A stretch of DNA of 64,000 bases. Origin: Streptomyces sp. NBC_00083. GTDB lineage: Bacteria; Actinomycetota; Actinomycetes; Streptomycetales; Streptomycetaceae. Below the pieces are notes generated by a model. That model searched no databases, had not been told where the DNA came from, and worked only from the letters and a program-made list of their open reading frames with translations. The position numbers were made by a program, and so were the translations under genes. Position 1 is the stretch's first letter. Each line of letters opens with the position of its first letter. The DNA is taken from positions 1 to 64,000 of the forward strand of contig NZ_JAPELY010000005.1 in assembly GCF_026343295.1 (NCBI RefSeq). Direction: 5' to 3'. Of the stretch, positions 44,289 to 53,393 are shown piece after piece.

Positions 44289-45571
44289 GGCCGGCCGCCG
44301 GTCCGTACGCGGAAGGCGTCCCGCACCGTGGCGAAGCGGGCCCCCACCTCCTCGACGTCCCGGCCCTCGCACACGTACCAGCCGAGCACGTCGTTGGATG
44401 CGGTCGGCGGCGCGAGGACATCACCCACGCGCTTCCACACCTCGGCGTCCACCACGCCCTCCAAGGTGGCCAGTTCGGCGGCGGAGGTGAGAGAGGTGAT
44501 CGTTCCGTACGCGTCGGACGACAGGTACTCGGTGCCGATCTCCGGGCCGAGCCGGGCGGCGGGGCGGTGGCCGGGGTCGAGTTCCAGGCGGCACCACTCG
44601 CCGGCCAGGTTGATGCCGCGGCCCGCCAGGACGGCCGGCACGATCGAGCCACCGCCGGCTCTCGCGCCCGCCTCGCCGAACACGATCTCGCCGTCGTCCC
44701 GGAGGAAGAACTCGGCGTGCGCGACCCCGGTGCCCAGGCCGAAGCCCCGCAGGATCACGCCGTTCAGCTCCAGGATGCGCCACTCCGCCGGCGTCAGGTC
44801 GTACTTGCGGGAGATGGTGCCACCGGGCTCGTCACGGTAGTCGAGGACGGAGTACGTGTACCGCGAGAGCTGCTCGAAGACGATGTCGTCGCGCTGGACG
44901 AGGGAGTCGACGTGGAACTCGGTGCCGTGGACGAACTCCTCCACCCGGTACTCGTGGCGGTCGTCCCCCATCGCCGCCCAGGCGACGTCGAGTTCGGCCC
45001 GGTCGTCCACCCGGTAGGTGTTGCCGCAGGCCCAGCCCGCGTACGGCTTGATGACGACCGGGTAGCCGACCTCGTCCGCGAAGTCGGCGACCATCGTGAG
45101 GGTGTCGGGCCGGCAGGAGCGGGCCACCGTCACGCCGAGCTCCTCGGCCCTGCGGTGCATCACGTTCTTGTCGCGGAAGTGGAGTGCCTGGGCGGGCAGC
45201 AGACCGGGGATGCCGTGGTCCTTGCGGGCCCGGCTGGCGGGCAGGACATCGCCCTCGAAGAGCGCGAAGATCCGCTCGATGCGGTGCTCGGCGACGATAC
45301 GGCCGACCGCGGCGCGGACCTCGGCGGTGTCGTCGAGGTCGCAGTGGTAGTGCGGCAGCCCGGCGGCCTCGGGCGCCTCCTGACCGGCCGGGAGCAGCAC
45401 CACGGTGCCCACGCCGAGGTCGGCGGCGGCGTCGACGACTGCGCGGAACTGCGCGGTGTAGCGCCCGGCGGCGGGGCGGTGGATCACCAGGATCGCGGGG
45501 GTCGTGCGGTGCTCCTCGTACACCGCCGGTACCAGTGGGACGGCCGGTGTCGACGGCGGGACGGCGGGCAT
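44285..45571 (-). CDS. ATP-grasp carboxylate-amine ligase
   Basis: A 428-residue ATP-grasp enzyme. LHFRDKNVMHRRAEELGV begins the ATP-grasp fold, YPVVIKPYAGWACGNTY is the glycine-rich/Lys region, and FLRDDGEIVFGEAGARAGGG the metal-binding Glu/Asn end. The family joins a carboxylate to an amine via acyl phosphate, as in L-amino-acid ligases. Operon with the B3/4 gene (TGATG junction) upstream and an MFS gene (ATGA) downstream suggests synthesis and export of a small peptide-like compound. Its link to the C5N cluster is open. Confidence 0.88.
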   Translation of the reverse strand: MPAVPPSTPAVPLVPAVYEEHRTTPAILVIHRPAAGRYTAQFRAVVDAAADLGVGTVVLLPAGQEAPEAAGLPHYHCDLDDTAEVRAAVGRIVAEHRIERIFALFEGDVLPASRARKDHGIPGLLPAQALHFRDKNVMHRRAEELGVTVARSCRPDTLTMVADFADEVGYPVVIKPYAGWACGNTYRVDDRAELDVAWAAMGDDRHEYRVEEFVHGTEFHVDSLVQRDDIVFEQLSRYTYSVLDYRDEPGGTISRKYDLTPAEWRILELNGVILRGFGLGTGVAHAEFFLRDDGEIVFGEAGARAGGGSIVPAVLAGRGINLAGEWCRLELDPGHRPAARLGPEIGTEYLSSDAYGTITSLTSAAELATLEGVVDAEVWKRVGDVLAPPTASNDVLGWYVCEGRDVEEVGARFATVRDAFRVRTGGRP

Positions 45572-46407
45572 CAGCGCGCGGCTGCGGAGGCCGTCGCGAA
45601 CGGGTCGCCCGGCAGCACGGCCCGGTGCGGCGCGAACGGGTCGCCCGCCGGTACGGCCCGGTCGAGCAGGAGCGGGTGCCCCGGCGCCGCGCCGAGGCCT
45701 TCGAGCGCGGTCAGCGCGGCGGCGAGCCGGGCGAGGGCCTCCTCGACCTCGGCCCGGCCGCCTTCGTGCGCCGCCTCCACGGTGAGCAGCAGCCGGCGCC
45801 GTCCGGCATCGGTCCTGACCACGTCGCCCTGGCGCCAGTTCCAGCGGCGCGAGTGCGCGCGGCCCCGTTCATCGGCGTAGATGACCTCGCCCGGTTCGGG
45901 GTGCTCCGTGGTGCCGGGCGATCCGAGCGGGGTGAACACCTCGGCGCCGTGCGCGGGGCGCACCTCCAACGCGCCCTGGAGGGAGCCCACATCGCAGGAC
46001 GCGACGGGAAGCCGGGATGCGAGGGAGACCGCGTTGCAGAGGTCGACGAGGGAGTTGATCCGGGGCAGCCGGGCCCCCTTGGCCACCCTGCGCAGGACCG
46101 ACTCGGCGGCGCAGGGGTACTTGTTCGGGTTGACGCCGACCACGCGGTACGCCTCGCGCCAGGCGGCGATCGCGGGCAGCGCGGACACCTCCGCGGTGCC
46201 GGGACCGGCCGCGTGCAGGGCGTCCTCGGCGGCGGTGAGCCGCGCGCCGGTGTCGACGGCGTCCGGGCCGGCGCCGGTGCCGACGACGTCGATGGCCGGT
46301 ACCGCGATGAGGCCGAGCACATAGCCGGGCACGCGCTCCGTCAGACGCGGGTCGATCGAGACGGTCAGGGGGCGGGCGTCGCCCGGGGTGTGGGGTGCGT
46401 TCTGCAT
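45571..46407 (-). CDS. B3/B4 tRNA-binding-domain protein (PheT editing-like)
   Basis: A 278-residue free-standing B3/B4 domain like the editing module of phenylalanyl-tRNA synthetase beta subunit. GVNPNKYPCAAESVLRRVAK and LPRINSLVDLCNAVSL are the family core; SRRWNWRQGDVVRTDAGRR follows. Free forms may clear mis-charged tRNA or bind amino acids. It heads the operon with the ATP-grasp ligase and MFS gene, so it may recognise an amino-acid substrate or product. ATG 46405-46407. The 127-base spacer to the kinase gene is a divergent promoter region. Confidence 0.85.
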   Translation of the reverse strand: MQNAPHTPGDARPLTVSIDPRLTERVPGYVLGLIAVPAIDVVGTGAGPDAVDTGARLTAAEDALHAAGPGTAEVSALPAIAAWREAYRVVGVNPNKYPCAAESVLRRVAKGARLPRINSLVDLCNAVSLASRLPVASCDVGSLQGALEVRPAHGAEVFTPLGSPGTTEHPEPGEVIYADERGRAHSRRWNWRQGDVVRTDAGRRRLLLTVEAAHEGGRAEVEEALARLAAALTALEGLGAAPGHPLLLDRAVPAGDPFAPHRAVLPGDPFATASAAAR

Positions 46408-46534
46408 GGCGTGACGGTACGAAGCGGACGGGGGCCCGGCTGTGGCCAATTCCCGGCCATTTCGAAGGTCCACTTCGCACGGCACCCCGTGCCAGAATGC
46501 GATCTCGCAAACGCCTTACTCCGGGGGGAAGTTG

Positions 46535-48190
46535 ATGGAGGCGCTCGACGAGCGGGACCCGCGCACCGTGAGTGGATACCGGGTCCTCGGGCGGCTCGGC
46601 GAGGGCGGCATGGGCCGGGTCTACCTGGCCCGCACCCGTGGCGGCCGGTCGGTGGCGCTGAAGCTGATCCACTCCGACATGGCGGCCCTGCCGGGCTTCC
46701 GCGACCGCTTCCGGCGGGAGGTCGACGTGGTGCGGCGGGTCTCCGGCGCGGGCACGGTGCCGGTGGTCGACGCGGGCGTCGACGAGCAGCACCCCTGGTA
46801 CGCCTCGGACTACCTGCCGGGCCCCTCCCTCCAGGACGCGGTCGACGCGTACGGCCCGCTGCCCGCGCAGGCGCTGTGGCGGTTCGCCGCCGACCTGGCC
46901 CGCACGCTGGAGCACGTCCACGGCATGGACCTCGTCCACCGCGACCTCAAGCCGTCCAACGTGCTCCTGTCCACGTCGGGGCCCCGGCTCATCGACTTCG
47001 GCATCGTGCACGCCGTCCTGGAGACCGGGCTGACCCTGTCCGGCGCCCGGATCGGCACGCCCGCGTACATGTCGCCGGAGCAGGCGTACGGGGAGCGCGT
47101 CGCGGCAGCGAGCGACATCTACAGCTACGGCCTGACGCTGGCCTTCGCGGCGACCGGCATCACCCCGCGACGCGGCACGACACCGGAGCAACTTCCGGGC
47201 GTGGAAGGCCCGTTGGCACTGCTGATCGCGCACTGCCTGGACCAGGACCCACAGCGGCGCCCGTCGGCGGCCGAACTCCACGCACGGGCGCGCGCGTTCG
47301 ACACGACGACCGACACCTGGCTGCCGGCGTCGGTGGCGTCCGCGATCGCCCGCACCTCGGAGCAGCTGCTCAACCTGGAGACGGAGGACGACCGCGAGCG
47401 CCCCGGCCCCGGCCCCGGCCCCGGCCCCGGCCCCAAGGCGGACGGCACGGCGGGCGGCGCCCGGTTCCGGACGGACAGCGGCGGCGCGGGCGCCGGATTC
47501 AGGACGAGCGGCGACGCGGGCGCCGGGTTCCACGGCGCCCCGACCCAGGGGCCCGCCCCGGGCCGGTCCGGACCGTCGGCGCCACCTCCGCCGCCTGCCG
47601 ACTCGGCGAGTTTCTTCGGGAGTTACGGATCCGGCAGCGGCCACACCGCTCACGTCCCGCCGCGACAGCCGGGCTACGGGTACCCGTCGGGTACGCCCGG
47701 CACCTCGCCGCACTCCCCCGCCGGCCACCCGCCCGGCGACCGCTCCTGGGTGTACGGCGGGCTTCTCGGCAACCCGTTGTTCGGGCTGATCTGGCTGCTG
47801 CCGCTCGGGATCGGCTCCTACCTCGTGGTGTTCGCGGAGCCCACCTTCATGGGATGGCTCCGCGTGATCGCCGTACCGGCACTGCTCGGCCTGGGTGGCC
47901 GGCTCGCCGCGGCGCGCCGGCGGATGCCGGTCGCGAAGTGGTGCGGCCTGCTCCAGACGTTCTGGCTCACCCTCGCCTTCTTCGAGGTGCAGGGCTGGTG
48001 GGGCATCGGCACGTACAGCGCGATGGGCGTCGCGGCGAAGCACGGCGGCGTGGTGAGCGGATACCAGAACCTGGTGGACTCCCTGACCGGGATCTTCTCC
48101 TTCTTCCTCGCCCTCGGCTCGCTCGCCATGGTCTACGTCGTGCCGGCCGTCTTCGCCCGCCGCCTTCGCCGCCGCAAGGAGGGGTTCTAA
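46535..48190 (+). CDS. Membrane-anchored Ser/Thr protein kinase (Pkn type)
   Basis: A 551-residue Hanks-type kinase. LGEGGMGRVYLA is the Gly loop, Lys43 in VALKL, HRDLKPSN with Asp137, and IDFGIVHA replaces DFG plus the usual 'IAR/IAK'. A Gly/Pro-rich linker follows from about 288, including a (Pro-Gly)n run encoded by CCCCGG repeats at 47400-47434. The C terminus has about four membrane segments (LFGLIWLLPLGIGSYLVVF and others) instead of an extracellular PASTA sensor. ATG 46535 after CCGGGGGGAA. Regulatory target unknown. Confidence 0.93.
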   Translation: MEALDERDPRTVSGYRVLGRLGEGGMGRVYLARTRGGRSVALKLIHSDMAALPGFRDRFRREVDVVRRVSGAGTVPVVDAGVDEQHPWYASDYLPGPSLQDAVDAYGPLPAQALWRFAADLARTLEHVHGMDLVHRDLKPSNVLLSTSGPRLIDFGIVHAVLETGLTLSGARIGTPAYMSPEQAYGERVAAASDIYSYGLTLAFAATGITPRRGTTPEQLPGVEGPLALLIAHCLDQDPQRRPSAAELHARARAFDTTTDTWLPASVASAIARTSEQLLNLETEDDRERPGPGPGPGPGPKADGTAGGARFRTDSGGAGAGFRTSGDAGAGFHGAPTQGPAPGRSGPSAPPPPPADSASFFGSYGSGSGHTAHVPPRQPGYGYPSGTPGTSPHSPAGHPPGDRSWVYGGLLGNPLFGLIWLLPLGIGSYLVVFAEPTFMGWLRVIAVPALLGLGGRLAAARRRMPVAKWCGLLQTFWLTLAFFEVQGWWGIGTYSAMGVAAKHGGVVSGYQNLVDSLTGIFSFFLALGSLAMVYVVPAVFARRLRRRKEGF

Positions 48191-48251
48191 CCCAGCACCC
48201 GGCACCCGGCACCCGGCACGGGGCCCCCGGCACCGGGCGGCGCGGCGTGGC

Positions 48252-48794
48252 TCAGCCTCCTGGGCGGCGGGTCCAGGCGTCGCGGGCGGGGCCGGTGGCG
48301 GACGGGGCGGCGCGGAGCGATCTGGTCCAGCCCCAGGACGCGTACGCCGCCGCGGCCGCCGTGTTGTCGGGGGCGATCAGGGCGGTGAGCAGGTCGGCCT
48401 CCTGGCGTTCGAGGAGGCGTTCCTGGAGCCGGGTGGCCACGCCCGCGCGGCGGCGCGTGGGCAGCACCATCAGCTCCGCGAGCGCGAACACCCGGTCGGA
48501 GGCGGCGAGTTCCTCGTCGCCGTCGGTCGCCGCGCCCCGGAAGCCGTGCCACCACTCGCCCTCACGGCCCGGCGGATAGCCGTACGCGCAGCCGAGCAGG
48601 AACGGATCCCCCGCGATGATCATGTCGAAGCCGGGTCGCTGCACGTCCTGCGCGAAGCGGCGCAGGAACGCGTCCCGCTCCGGGGGCTGCGCGCCCGGCG
48701 TGCCGTCGTACGCCGCCACGTACAGGTCCGCGACGGACTCCCGCTGTTGCTCGGCCTGCCAGCGGGAGAGCCGCCGCAAGAACACCTCTGTCAT
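48252..48794 (-). CDS. GNAT acetyltransferase
   Basis: A 180-residue GNAT-fold N-acetyltransferase. LAELMVLPTRRRAGVATRL is motif A with the acetyl-CoA pyrophosphate loop (RRRAGVA), and NTAAAAAYASWGW is the motif B helix. Substrate unknown. ATG 48792-48794. Convergent with the kinase gene; the 61-base spacer is made of repeated GGCACCC units that can fold and may terminate both. Confidence 0.85.
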   Translation of the reverse strand: MTEVFLRRLSRWQAEQQRESVADLYVAAYDGTPGAQPPERDAFLRRFAQDVQRPGFDMIIAGDPFLLGCAYGYPPGREGEWWHGFRGAATDGDEELAASDRVFALAELMVLPTRRRAGVATRLQERLLERQEADLLTALIAPDNTAAAAAYASWGWTRSLRAAPSATGPARDAWTRRPGG

Positions 48795-48927
48795 CGCAAC
48801 AGCGTGGCAGGTCACGGCGGTTCGCGGAACAGGCGGGAGGGGGGCGCGGCGGGTGCGCCCGGCGCCGCGGGGCCGCCGCCGGCAGCGCGTTGACCGGAGA
48901 CGGCGGGCGTCGCACACTGACCGGACC

Positions 48928-49626
48928 ATGAACGACGAACCGATCGTGACGCTCCACGGCGAACGCGAGCTGATCGACCGCGCCGGGCATCTGTTCGCCG
49001 GGGCGCGGCACGAGTTCCTGGTCGCCGCCGCCGACCCGGGGACCTGGTCGGCCGGGGTCAACACCGCCTTCCGGGCCGGGCTGCGCCCCGGCAGGGCGCC
49101 CGACGGGCCCGTCCTGCACAAGCTCTACACCCCGCAGGCGCTCCCCGACGCGCACGCCGAGCGGCGGCTGGCCAGGATGGCCGCCACGGGGGCCGACATC
49201 CGGATCTGCGCGGCGCCGCTCGCCCAGGAGACCATCATCCTGGACCGGCGCACGGCGATCCTCGCGGGTACGCCCGCCGTCGGCACGCGGACGTACACGG
49301 TGATCCGCTCGCCCGATGTCGTCGCGGGCCTCAGGTCGCTGGTGCGGGCCGCGTGGGCCACCTCGCCCGACCTCGACGAGCACCTGCGGCGGCGCCCCGC
49401 GGAGCTGGGCGAGGAAGCGCGGCGGATCCTGCGGATGCTGGGCGCGGGCCACACCGACGAGTCGGCGGCGCGGCTGCTCGGCATGTCGCTGCGTACCTAC
49501 CGGCGACGGGTCGCCGATCTGATGGACGCGCTCGGTGCGACCTCCCGGTTCCAGGCCGGGGCGCGTGCGCGGGAGCTGGAGGGTGGCGTCGGGGGAGGCC
49601 CGCTCCCGGCCCGGACCCCGCTTTGA
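48928..49626 (+). CDS. PLD-like/LuxR-HTH transcriptional regulator
   Basis: A 232-residue regulator of a type frequent in Streptomyces. The N-terminal two thirds resemble a TrmB/phospholipase-D-like sensor (FLVAAADPGTWS, RMAATGADIRICAAPLAQE, IILDRRTAILAGTP). The C-terminal LuxR-like HTH is RRILRMLGAGHTDESAARLL with MSLRTYRRRVADLMDALGA. ATG 48928. Signal and targets unknown; the small molybdopterin-type gene follows 55 bases later. Confidence 0.78.
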   Translation: MNDEPIVTLHGERELIDRAGHLFAGARHEFLVAAADPGTWSAGVNTAFRAGLRPGRAPDGPVLHKLYTPQALPDAHAERRLARMAATGADIRICAAPLAQETIILDRRTAILAGTPAVGTRTYTVIRSPDVVAGLRSLVRAAWATSPDLDEHLRRRPAELGEEARRILRMLGAGHTDESAARLLGMSLRTYRRRVADLMDALGATSRFQAGARARELEGGVGGGPLPARTPL

Positions 49627-49681
49627 AGGTCGCCCCGCACACCATGACTCAAAACAGCAAATGCGAGCCATACTCTCGTAC

Positions 49682-50245
49682 ATGACTCATAAACGCGTGG
49701 CCGAGCGGCACATGGCGGTAGTGGGTGCGGTGGACCGGCCGGTCCTGTTGAGCGTGGCCGAACTGCGCGAGCGGTGGCCCCAGCGGACGGCGGCCGTCAC
49801 CTTCGACTGTGCGACGAGCGGCCGGCGGGCCCACACGTTCACGGGGCCGCTGCTGCGCGAGGTGATCACCGCCGCGGGCCCCGGCTTCGACGCCGCCCGC
49901 CGCAAGGACCGGTCCCGGTTCCTTCTGGAGATCACCGGCGAGGACGGGCACGCCACGGTGGTGTCCTGGGCCGAGATCGACGAGGACTTCGGCGACTCGC
50001 CGATGCTGCTCGCCACCGCGCTCGACGGCGCAGCCCTCGACGGCCCCGGCGCCCAGCTCGTCATCCCCACCGACCGGTGCGGGGCGCGCTACATCAGCGG
50101 GATCACCCAGATCAGGGTGCGCGCGTGCGCGGAGCCGCACGAAGCGGAACGGTACGGAGCGGAACGGTACGAAGCGGAGCCGCGCGAAGCCGAACGGCAG
50201 CGGGCCGAACGGCAGGAGAACGCGCCGGTTCGCTCAATGAACTAG
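49682..50245 (+). CDS. Molybdopterin-binding-domain-like protein
   Basis: A 187-residue protein resembling a reduced sulfite-oxidase-type molybdopterin domain: LSVAELRERWPQRTAAVTFDC, FTGPLLREVITAAG, IPTDRCGARYISGITQIRV. The conserved cofactor Cys of true sulfite oxidases would be in FDCATSG, but the protein is too short for a full enzyme, so catalysis is uncertain. The C-terminal AERYxAER-like tail is encoded by degenerate 15-base repeats. ATG 49682; ATG 49712 is an alternative. CATGACTCA occurs at 49643 and 49681, a possible regulator site. Confidence 0.65.
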   Translation: MTHKRVAERHMAVVGAVDRPVLLSVAELRERWPQRTAAVTFDCATSGRRAHTFTGPLLREVITAAGPGFDAARRKDRSRFLLEITGEDGHATVVSWAEIDEDFGDSPMLLATALDGAALDGPGAQLVIPTDRCGARYISGITQIRVRACAEPHEAERYGAERYEAEPREAERQRAERQENAPVRSMN

Positions 50246-50250
50246 AGTTC

Positions 50251-51963
50251 ATGGCCACCGGGTCAGCCCCGCAACTCCCCGCCCCCGGAGGCCGGATGAG
50301 CACCGCCCCCGCCGAAGCCGTCGGCCCGCTCATGCGCGGAGTCGCCGTCCTGCGCGCACTCGGCGAGGCCGACGGCCGGCTCACCCTCGGCGAGCTGGTC
50401 CGCGCGACCGGGCTCGCCCGCTCCACCGTCGACCGGGTCGCCGCGACCCTGGCCCGCATGGGCTACCTGCGCCTCGACGGGCCCACCGCCACGCTCGCAC
50501 CACGGCTGATGGAGCTCGCCAACGCCTACCTCGGCGCGCTGCGGCTGCCCGCCCTGTTCGGTCCGTGCGCGGCCCGACTGGCCGAGGAACTCGACGAGTC
50601 GGTGTCGCTCGCGGTGCCGGACGGCGACGGCATCCGCTTCGTCCACCAGAGCACCCGGCACCGCGCGATGTCGCTCACCTTCCGCATCGGCGACCTCCTG
50701 CCGGCCGAACGCACCGCGCCGGGGCCCCTGTTCGCCGCGCACTGGGCGCCCGAACAGTGGACGGCGTGGCGCGCACGACGGGCCACCGGCCCCGGGGACG
50801 CCGCCCCCGGGGACGCCGCCCTTCCCGGCGTCGAGGACCGCGTCGAGGCGCATTTCGAGGAGCGGTTCGAGGAGCGGGTCACCGAGGCGCGGGCCGAGGG
50901 ATGCGCCGTCGACGACCAGCTCATCGAGCCCGGCCTCATCGCGGTGGCCGTACCCGTCCACGCCCCGGACGGCACACCCGTCTGCGCGGTCAGCGTCGTC
51001 AGCCACACCAGCCGGCACAGCGCCGACTCGCTGCGCGCGGCCGTACTCCACCGCCTGCGTACGGCCGCCGACGCCATGGAAGCCGCACTCGCCCGCGACC
51101 ACACCACCACGGGCGCGAGCACCCCGTCGCCCCCGCCCCGCCCGCTCGCCGCCTGGACCTCCGCCTCGAAGCAGGAGCTCGGCTCGGAATTCGTCGAGTC
51201 GCTGGCGCGCGGCCTCACCGTCCTGACCGCGTTCGGCGCCGGGCGCGCCGCGCTCTCCCTCAGCGCCGTCGCCGAAGCGACCGGCCTGGCCCGCGCCACC
51301 GCGCGGCGCGCCCTGATCACCCTCGACCATCTGGGCCTGGTCGCCACCGAGGGCCGCGTCTTCCGCCTGACCCCGCGCGTCCTGGCGCTCGGCTGCCCGC
51401 CGCTCTCCCGGACGACGCTCCCCGACATCGCGGCGCCCCACCTGGCCGCGCTGGCACGCACCGTCCACGACTCCGCCTCGCTCGCGGTCCTCGACGGCGA
51501 CGCCATCCGCTACACGGCCCGGGTCGCCACCAGCCGGATCATGAGCGTCACCATCACCCTCGGCACCCGTTTCCCCGCGTACGCCACCGCCATGGGCCGG
51601 GTGCTGCTCGCGGATCTGCCCGTCGCCGAACGCGCGCGACGGCTCGGCCGTACGGAGCTGTCGGCGCTCACCCCGCACACGATCACCTCACCGGCCGTAC
51701 TCACCGCGCTCCTGGCACAGGTCGCCGAGCAGGGTTACGCGGTGGTCGACGAGGAGCTGGAGGAGGGGCTGCGCTCCCTCGCGGTGCCCGTGCGGGACGC
51801 CGGGGGCCGGGCCGTGGCGGCGGTGAACGTGGCCATGCACACCACCCGGCGCACCCGCGCGGAGTGCCTGGACCAGGTGCTGCCGCAGATGCGCGCCACC
51901 GTGGCGGCCATCGAGGCGGAGCTGCACGTGGTGGGCCGCTTCTGCCCGGCCCCGGCGGCATGA
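50251..51963 (+). CDS. Double IclR-family regulator (two fused copies)
   Basis: A 570-residue protein with two complete IclR units in tandem. The first HTH is LTLGELVRATGLARSTVDRV, followed by an effector domain. The second HTH is LSLSAVAEATGLARATARRA and its effector domain ends near RRTRAECLDQVLPQM. The first half has an extra acidic stretch in its effector domain. Usual IclR proteins are about 250 residues. ATG 50251 lacks a ribosome site; ATG 50296 with GGAGG upstream may be the true start. Such double forms (PcaR/PobR-like) can regulate aromatic-acid catabolism. Confidence 0.88.
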   Translation: MATGSAPQLPAPGGRMSTAPAEAVGPLMRGVAVLRALGEADGRLTLGELVRATGLARSTVDRVAATLARMGYLRLDGPTATLAPRLMELANAYLGALRLPALFGPCAARLAEELDESVSLAVPDGDGIRFVHQSTRHRAMSLTFRIGDLLPAERTAPGPLFAAHWAPEQWTAWRARRATGPGDAAPGDAALPGVEDRVEAHFEERFEERVTEARAEGCAVDDQLIEPGLIAVAVPVHAPDGTPVCAVSVVSHTSRHSADSLRAAVLHRLRTAADAMEAALARDHTTTGASTPSPPPRPLAAWTSASKQELGSEFVESLARGLTVLTAFGAGRAALSLSAVAEATGLARATARRALITLDHLGLVATEGRVFRLTPRVLALGCPPLSRTTLPDIAAPHLAALARTVHDSASLAVLDGDAIRYTARVATSRIMSVTITLGTRFPAYATAMGRVLLADLPVAERARRLGRTELSALTPHTITSPAVLTALLAQVAEQGYAVVDEELEEGLRSLAVPVRDAGGRAVAAVNVAMHTTRRTRAECLDQVLPQMRATVAAIEAELHVVGRFCPAPAA

Positions 51964-52006
51964 GGACCGGGCGCACCACGGGGTGAGGACCGGGCGCACC
52001 GCGGGG
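51961..52006 (+). repeat. Tandem 23-base repeat starting at the IclR stop
   Basis: Two adjacent copies beginning TGAGGACCGGGCGCACC differ by one base (A/G), with a third partial TGAGG after. The first TGA is the IclR stop. Local slippage duplication. The rest of the 195-base gap to the P450 gene holds TAATCGGTTAATTG near 52057, an AT-rich inverted-repeat-like patch that could be a promoter or operator. Confidence 0.8.
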
Positions 52007-52158
52007 TGAGGCCCGCCGTGCGGCCGACGGGTCCGCGTCTTCGCGAGATCTCCCTCTAATCGGTTAATTGGGTCGCACGCGGACATGTCGCCGCCCGGGG
52101 CAGGGGATACAGGGCTCATCCCCTGCCCCCGCCCTTCCCTGACACCGGAGTACGCCTC

Positions 52159-53364
52159 GTGGAGACCACAGACACCGTGTGGAGCTGCCCTTTCGACTAC
52201 GCCGACGCACTCGAATTCGACCCGCAGCTCCAGCGGATGCTGACCGAAGAACCGGTCGCGCGGATCCGCATGGCGTACGGGGAGGGCGAAGCCTGGCTCG
52301 TCACCCGGTACGAGGACGTGCGCACGGTGACCACCGACCGCCGCTTCAGCCGCAGCGCGGTCATCGGCCGGGACTTCCCGCGGATGACCCCCGAGCCGAT
52401 CGTGCAGGACGAGTCGATCAACCTGATGGACCCGCCGGCCAGCAGCCGGCTGCGCAGCCTCGTCGCGAAGAGCTTCGCCCCCAAGCACGTGGCGCGGATG
52501 CGCGAGCGCACCCAGCGCGTGGTCGACGGGCTGCTCGACACGATGGCCGCGCACGGCTCGCCCGCCGACTTCGTGGCGCACGTCGCCGCCCCGCTCCCCC
52601 TCGTCACGATCTGCGAGGTCCTCGCGATCCCCGAGGGCGAACGGGACTGGCTGCGCGGTCACGCGCTGACCATGATGAACATCGGCGCCGCGGGCCGGGA
52701 GGCGGCCGTCGCGGCCAAGGCCGACCTGCGGGCCTACTTCACCGACCTCACCGCGGCCCGCCGCCGCTCCCCCGGCGACGACCTGATCTCCACCCTGGCC
52801 ACCGCCCGTGACGGGGACGAGCTCCTCGACGACCAGGAGCTCGCCGTGATGGCGATGGTCCTGCTCATCACCGGCCAGGACACCACCACCTACCAGCTCG
52901 GCAACATCGCGTACACGCTTCTGACCAGGCCGGACATCCTCGATGTCCTGCGTGCGCGCCCGGACCGCTTCCCCGCGGTCCTCGACGAGCTGCTCCGCTT
53001 CATCCCGTTCCGCAAGGGCGTCGGCATCCCGCGGATCGCCCTGGAGGACGTCGAGCTGAGCGGGGTCCTCATCCGCGCCGGTGATGTCGTCCATGTCTCC
53101 TACCTCACCGCCAACCGGGACGGCGCCAAGTTCGACCGGCCCGGCGAGGTCGACCTGGACCGCGGCTCGGTGGCGCACATGACGTTCGGCTGGGGCGCGC
53201 ACCACTGCCTCGGCGCCCCGCTCGCCCAGATGGAACTGGAGGTGGCGTTCACCTCCCTGCTCACCCGCTTCCCGGGCATCCACCACGCCGGCGCACCGGC
53301 CGACGTGCCGTGGAACACCCACTCCATCTGGCGCTACCCGCTCAGCCTTCCGGTCGCCTGGTGA
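52159..53364 (+). CDS. Cytochrome P450, CYP158-like
   Basis: A 401-residue P450 with VLLITGQDTTTYQ (I-helix), ELLRF (K-helix ExxR) and FGWGAHHCLGAPL (Cys350). It stands 29 bases before the tetrahydroxynaphthalene synthase gene, the rppA/P450 pairing seen in many streptomycetes, where CYP158A enzymes couple flaviolin into dark dimeric or trimeric pigments. GTG start at 52159. The assignment to flaviolin coupling is from that neighbour and from overall similarity. Confidence 0.92.
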   Translation: METTDTVWSCPFDYADALEFDPQLQRMLTEEPVARIRMAYGEGEAWLVTRYEDVRTVTTDRRFSRSAVIGRDFPRMTPEPIVQDESINLMDPPASSRLRSLVAKSFAPKHVARMRERTQRVVDGLLDTMAAHGSPADFVAHVAAPLPLVTICEVLAIPEGERDWLRGHALTMMNIGAAGREAAVAAKADLRAYFTDLTAARRRSPGDDLISTLATARDGDELLDDQELAVMAMVLLITGQDTTTYQLGNIAYTLLTRPDILDVLRARPDRFPAVLDELLRFIPFRKGVGIPRIALEDVELSGVLIRAGDVVHVSYLTANRDGAKFDRPGEVDLDRGSVAHMTFGWGAHHCLGAPLAQMELEVAFTSLLTRFPGIHHAGAPADVPWNTHSIWRYPLSLPVAW

Positions 53365-53393
53365 CCAACCCCCCACCGACGAAAGGCAGTTAG

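Noticed and set aside
41910-44840. A ~976-codon frame over the MocR, MFS and ATP-grasp genes
   Set aside because: Shadow frame; no domain and composition typical of out-of-frame translation.
47400-47434. CCCCGG run as a regulatory repeat
   Set aside because: It lies in frame inside the kinase gene and encodes its Pro-Gly linker.
45184-48579. A >1,100-codon plus-strand frame over the ATP-grasp, B3/4, kinase and GNAT genes
   Set aside because: Low-complexity Arg/Gly/Pro translation; it crosses four genes with clear families on other frames.
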